From NCBI GenBank assembly GCA_037576195.1, contig CM075103.1:9176001-9240000 (forward strand): DNA of 64,000 nt. Direction: 5' to 3'. Each line of letters opens with the position of its first letter. Positions within the stretch are counted from its first letter, which is position 1. The notes beneath the pieces are model-generated. The model was not told where the DNA came from and did not search any database. It was given only the letters and a program-made list of their open reading frames with translations. Position numbers and translations under genes: made by a program. Below are positions 61,608 to 64,000 of this stretch, piece by piece. Source of the DNA: Phytoseiulus persimilis. Lineage: Eukaryota; Arthropoda; Arachnida; Mesostigmata; Phytoseiidae.

Positions 61608-64000
61608 TACCCCGCCGGACCGTCGGAGGGCCTTACCGACTGACTCCTGGTCAGAGAGAATGACTTACTGTGAGGTTGTCGAGCTGTTTGGTCGACTACG
61701 GCGTCTCAAAGACCTCAACGAAGCCGATGATAAGCAAGTTTCGAGAGGGGACCCAGGTCAGAACTTGATCGCTCCTGGAAAAATCAGCGGGAAAGGAAGC
61801 CCAGCTCGAGAACCCGGGTACCGAACTCGAGATCGACTTCCAGTTGTTCAGGGCGGACGCCGCGCAGGAACCATAGGACATGGTTTCCACTGATTGTGAG
61901 ATTAACTGTTCGTCTTCCAAAGACTGCGATGGAGGGCAACCGCCGGAGAGCGTTGAGACACGGGATGAATACAAACCACCGGTGAAAGAATAGCTGCTGG
62001 AAGGTGGGGGGCCCGTGGACGCGAACATCGGATTAAATCACTCCGACCCGTCGGGAGTTGGAATCTTTAAAAGAAATATTTTGCCAACGGTCCTGAGCTT
62101 TGGTCGTCGCTGTCGGTTTTTTTCCTCCCTCCTCCTTGAGAACGTTCGACTCGGAGTGGTAGCCCCCGAGAGACGACCATGGTTCCGAGGATGATGATCG
62201 TTCGCCACTCGATTCTCCATGAGACCAATTGGGTCGCGGCATCCAAAAAAGATTCCTCCTTACCTTCGGCTTCTCTTCTCCTTCTTCCTACTCCACCTGG
62301 AGCTATTTTTCCTCGCGCTCTCGATGTTTCTTAGGGTCTTCGTCGGCGCCAAGCCCGTCAGCCTGCTACTGATAAACCACGTTTATTCTTCTTTGGTTCG
62401 CTCAACCACTCCTAGCTCGCGGCCTCCTTTTGCTCCTCTTGAATTGACGGGAGCAAGCATTCAATTTTGAGGGGAGAATAAAAATGCTCGCCCACTCTCC
62501 CCGTGCCTGCTCCGCCAGCATTCCCAAGTCGCCACTGCCACCGATGACAACAACAACGAGAAGAGCAGTTCGAACTCAAGAGCAATTTGTCTATTCTCCC
62601 TGAAGTGGGCTCTCCTGTTATCCGACGAACAGGGACATATCCACATGAGGCCCGACTTTTGCCTGATTCCTGCTGTTCGGGAACGTTCTTCTTCCCGTCA
62701 GAGGGGCGAAACGAGGAAGGTCGACGGGCGGAGGGGGTGGGGCGGAGCGGGGATCGTGAGACAGATGAGGGTTCTGGAAACGGATGTAGAGAGGCTGTGA
62801 CAGTTCCAGAAATGACTTCCTGATCCTTGATTATTCATTCCGGGAACTCACGACCGCGATCCTCGGCTGAAAAAAACCTGTCTCGGTGATCAAGTTGTAG
62901 AATCGTTCACTTGAAGGATCAGGCTACAGGAGTTGAAATTGAAGCATCCTGTCGGTGTCTCTCCAGTTTTTATGGCCTTTCGGTATTGTGGTGTCTGACT
63001 GGTGTGAGCGGGCTGAAAAGCCGCATAAAAACCAGACTTGTCTTATCGTTCGTTGTAAGTTGGCTGTCACAACTTTTTGTCGTCGACCCACGGGCCGAGA
63101 GCTTCTGTGGGCTCATTAAATGATAATAATTCTTCAGCTCGACCTCCCGATCGCAAGCGAATTCCGACGGCTTGAATCCACCCCGTTTGTGTCGGCCCAG
63201 CGGAACAGAGAACGTATCTTCGTCCCGCTCCGACTGCCATTCAGGTGAATTGAGTTGATGTCGATCACCGATGAACGCGTTCCCGTGCAAACCAACTAGC
63301 AGACGAACTTCGAGGTTTCGAGGTGCGAGTGCCGTTGCTCCACCGGAACTCTTCGGTTGGGGTGGAGAAGCCTACGCCGGAGTCCAAGCTCGGGTCTCAG
63401 CTCTTGTCGAGCGCGTTGTTTGACATCAATTCTGTTTGCGGTCGTTCTCATAAAAGTCATCCGTGTCATTTAGCCCGCGGCGGTCCTCGTTATTGTTGTT
63501 GTTGTCAATAAAGTCGCGGTCGCTCAGCTCGGGCAGGTAGGGTTGCATGCAGGCACGCTCGTGCTTGTCGCCCCATATGCGGGGTCAGCAGCTCTTTGCG
63601 ACGAGAGTAGGGGGCGGGGGGAAGAGGTGGGGGAAAACGGGGAGGAGAGGATGGGGAAGTGGATGGAGATTCAAATGATCGGAAGTAATCGTCCGGATTC
63701 ACTTTTTGATGGCGTCGACCCGCTGAATGAGTGGCATCAGCTGTTTGGTTGCCGCTCGGTCGGACGGTCGTTATGGTCATTTGCAGGGTTCGTTTCCGGT
63801 TATGAACCAGCTCATTTTGAAACCAGAGACCCTGGTTACCCAGTTGCCCGGTGAGCAGGGCGCTGATAGATGCGGCATTCCGATCGAATCGCCTCGCCTC
63901 CTCCGGACACACAAATGAGAGAAAGCATCCTAACCCGCTGCTCGTAACTGATGGTGAAGCAACGAAAGCAGAGCGCACGGTCGGATGGTGAAGACCTGGT

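Larger units (their letters stand above)
50587..64000 (+). other. presumptive long Onecut intron, continuing beyond the window
   Basis: No homeodomain (no KKPRLVF- or NARRR-like translation in any plus frame) follows the CUT exon, so the intron exceeds 13.4 kb. It contains short tandem repeats (53299-53313, 59200-59217, 61531-61607), a C12 tract at 53469-53480 and a G10 tract at 58303-58312. Several unassigned frames are discussed separately, the best being spliced exons near 61.0-61.35 kb. Nested genes are possible but none is recognised. Confidence 0.6.

Overview
The window is eukaryotic nuclear DNA, almost certainly from an arthropod with a compact genome. Genes are split by GT-AG introns, most of them only 45-450 bases long. 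Base composition is close to balanced, CpG is not visibly depleted, and the proteins read like arthropod orthologues. A mesostigmatid-type mite with a near-50 % GC genome is my best guess. That is an inference from intron size, composition and protein style, not from a marker gene.

Layout, left to right. (1) 1-4215: no recognisable gene. (2) 4216 to about 6436, plus: a PEST-type cytoplasmic protein tyrosine phosphatase (PTPN12/18/22 group). (3) 7279-9385, minus: a CP2-family (TFCP2/Gemini-like) transcription factor in two exons, tail-to-tail with the phosphatase. (4) 9386-18769: no recognised gene, with two unassigned ATG-initiated reading frames at 13.7-15.0 kb. (5) 18770-29835, plus: plastin/fimbrin, with a TATA-like element, a tiny first coding exon, a 7.07 kb first intron and six further exons. 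(6) 31691-32625, minus: TXNDC9, three exons. (7) 34175-35782, minus: uridine phosphorylase, six exons. (8) 36975-38411, plus: a 5'-truncated R1-type LINE fragment with a nonsense codon. (9) 38412-47516: no recognised gene, GC-rich and repeat-rich towards its right end. (10) 47517-50586, plus: one very large exon of a Onecut (HNF6-type) gene that ends exactly after the CUT domain. Its homeobox exon is not in the window, so 50587-64000 is probably its intron. That stretch may contain small nested genes, the best candidate being an exon pair at about 61.0-61.35 kb.

The genes do not form a pathway. They are ordinary conserved animal genes: signalling phosphatase, two transcription factors, actin bundler, tubulin/chaperonin cofactor and pyrimidine salvage enzyme. 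I assembled the exons by hand, checking reading phase across every junction. The five complete gene models are phase-consistent from ATG to stop; only the 3' end of the phosphatase is uncertain. I saw no convincing tRNA, rRNA, CRISPR array or novel multi-gene system. The more interesting leftovers are the degenerate EF-hands of plastin, a cluster of GACGTC (CRE-like) sites in plastin intron 1, the unassigned spliced frame at 61 kb, an inverted repeat 3' of the LINE fragment, and several long G/C homopolymers.
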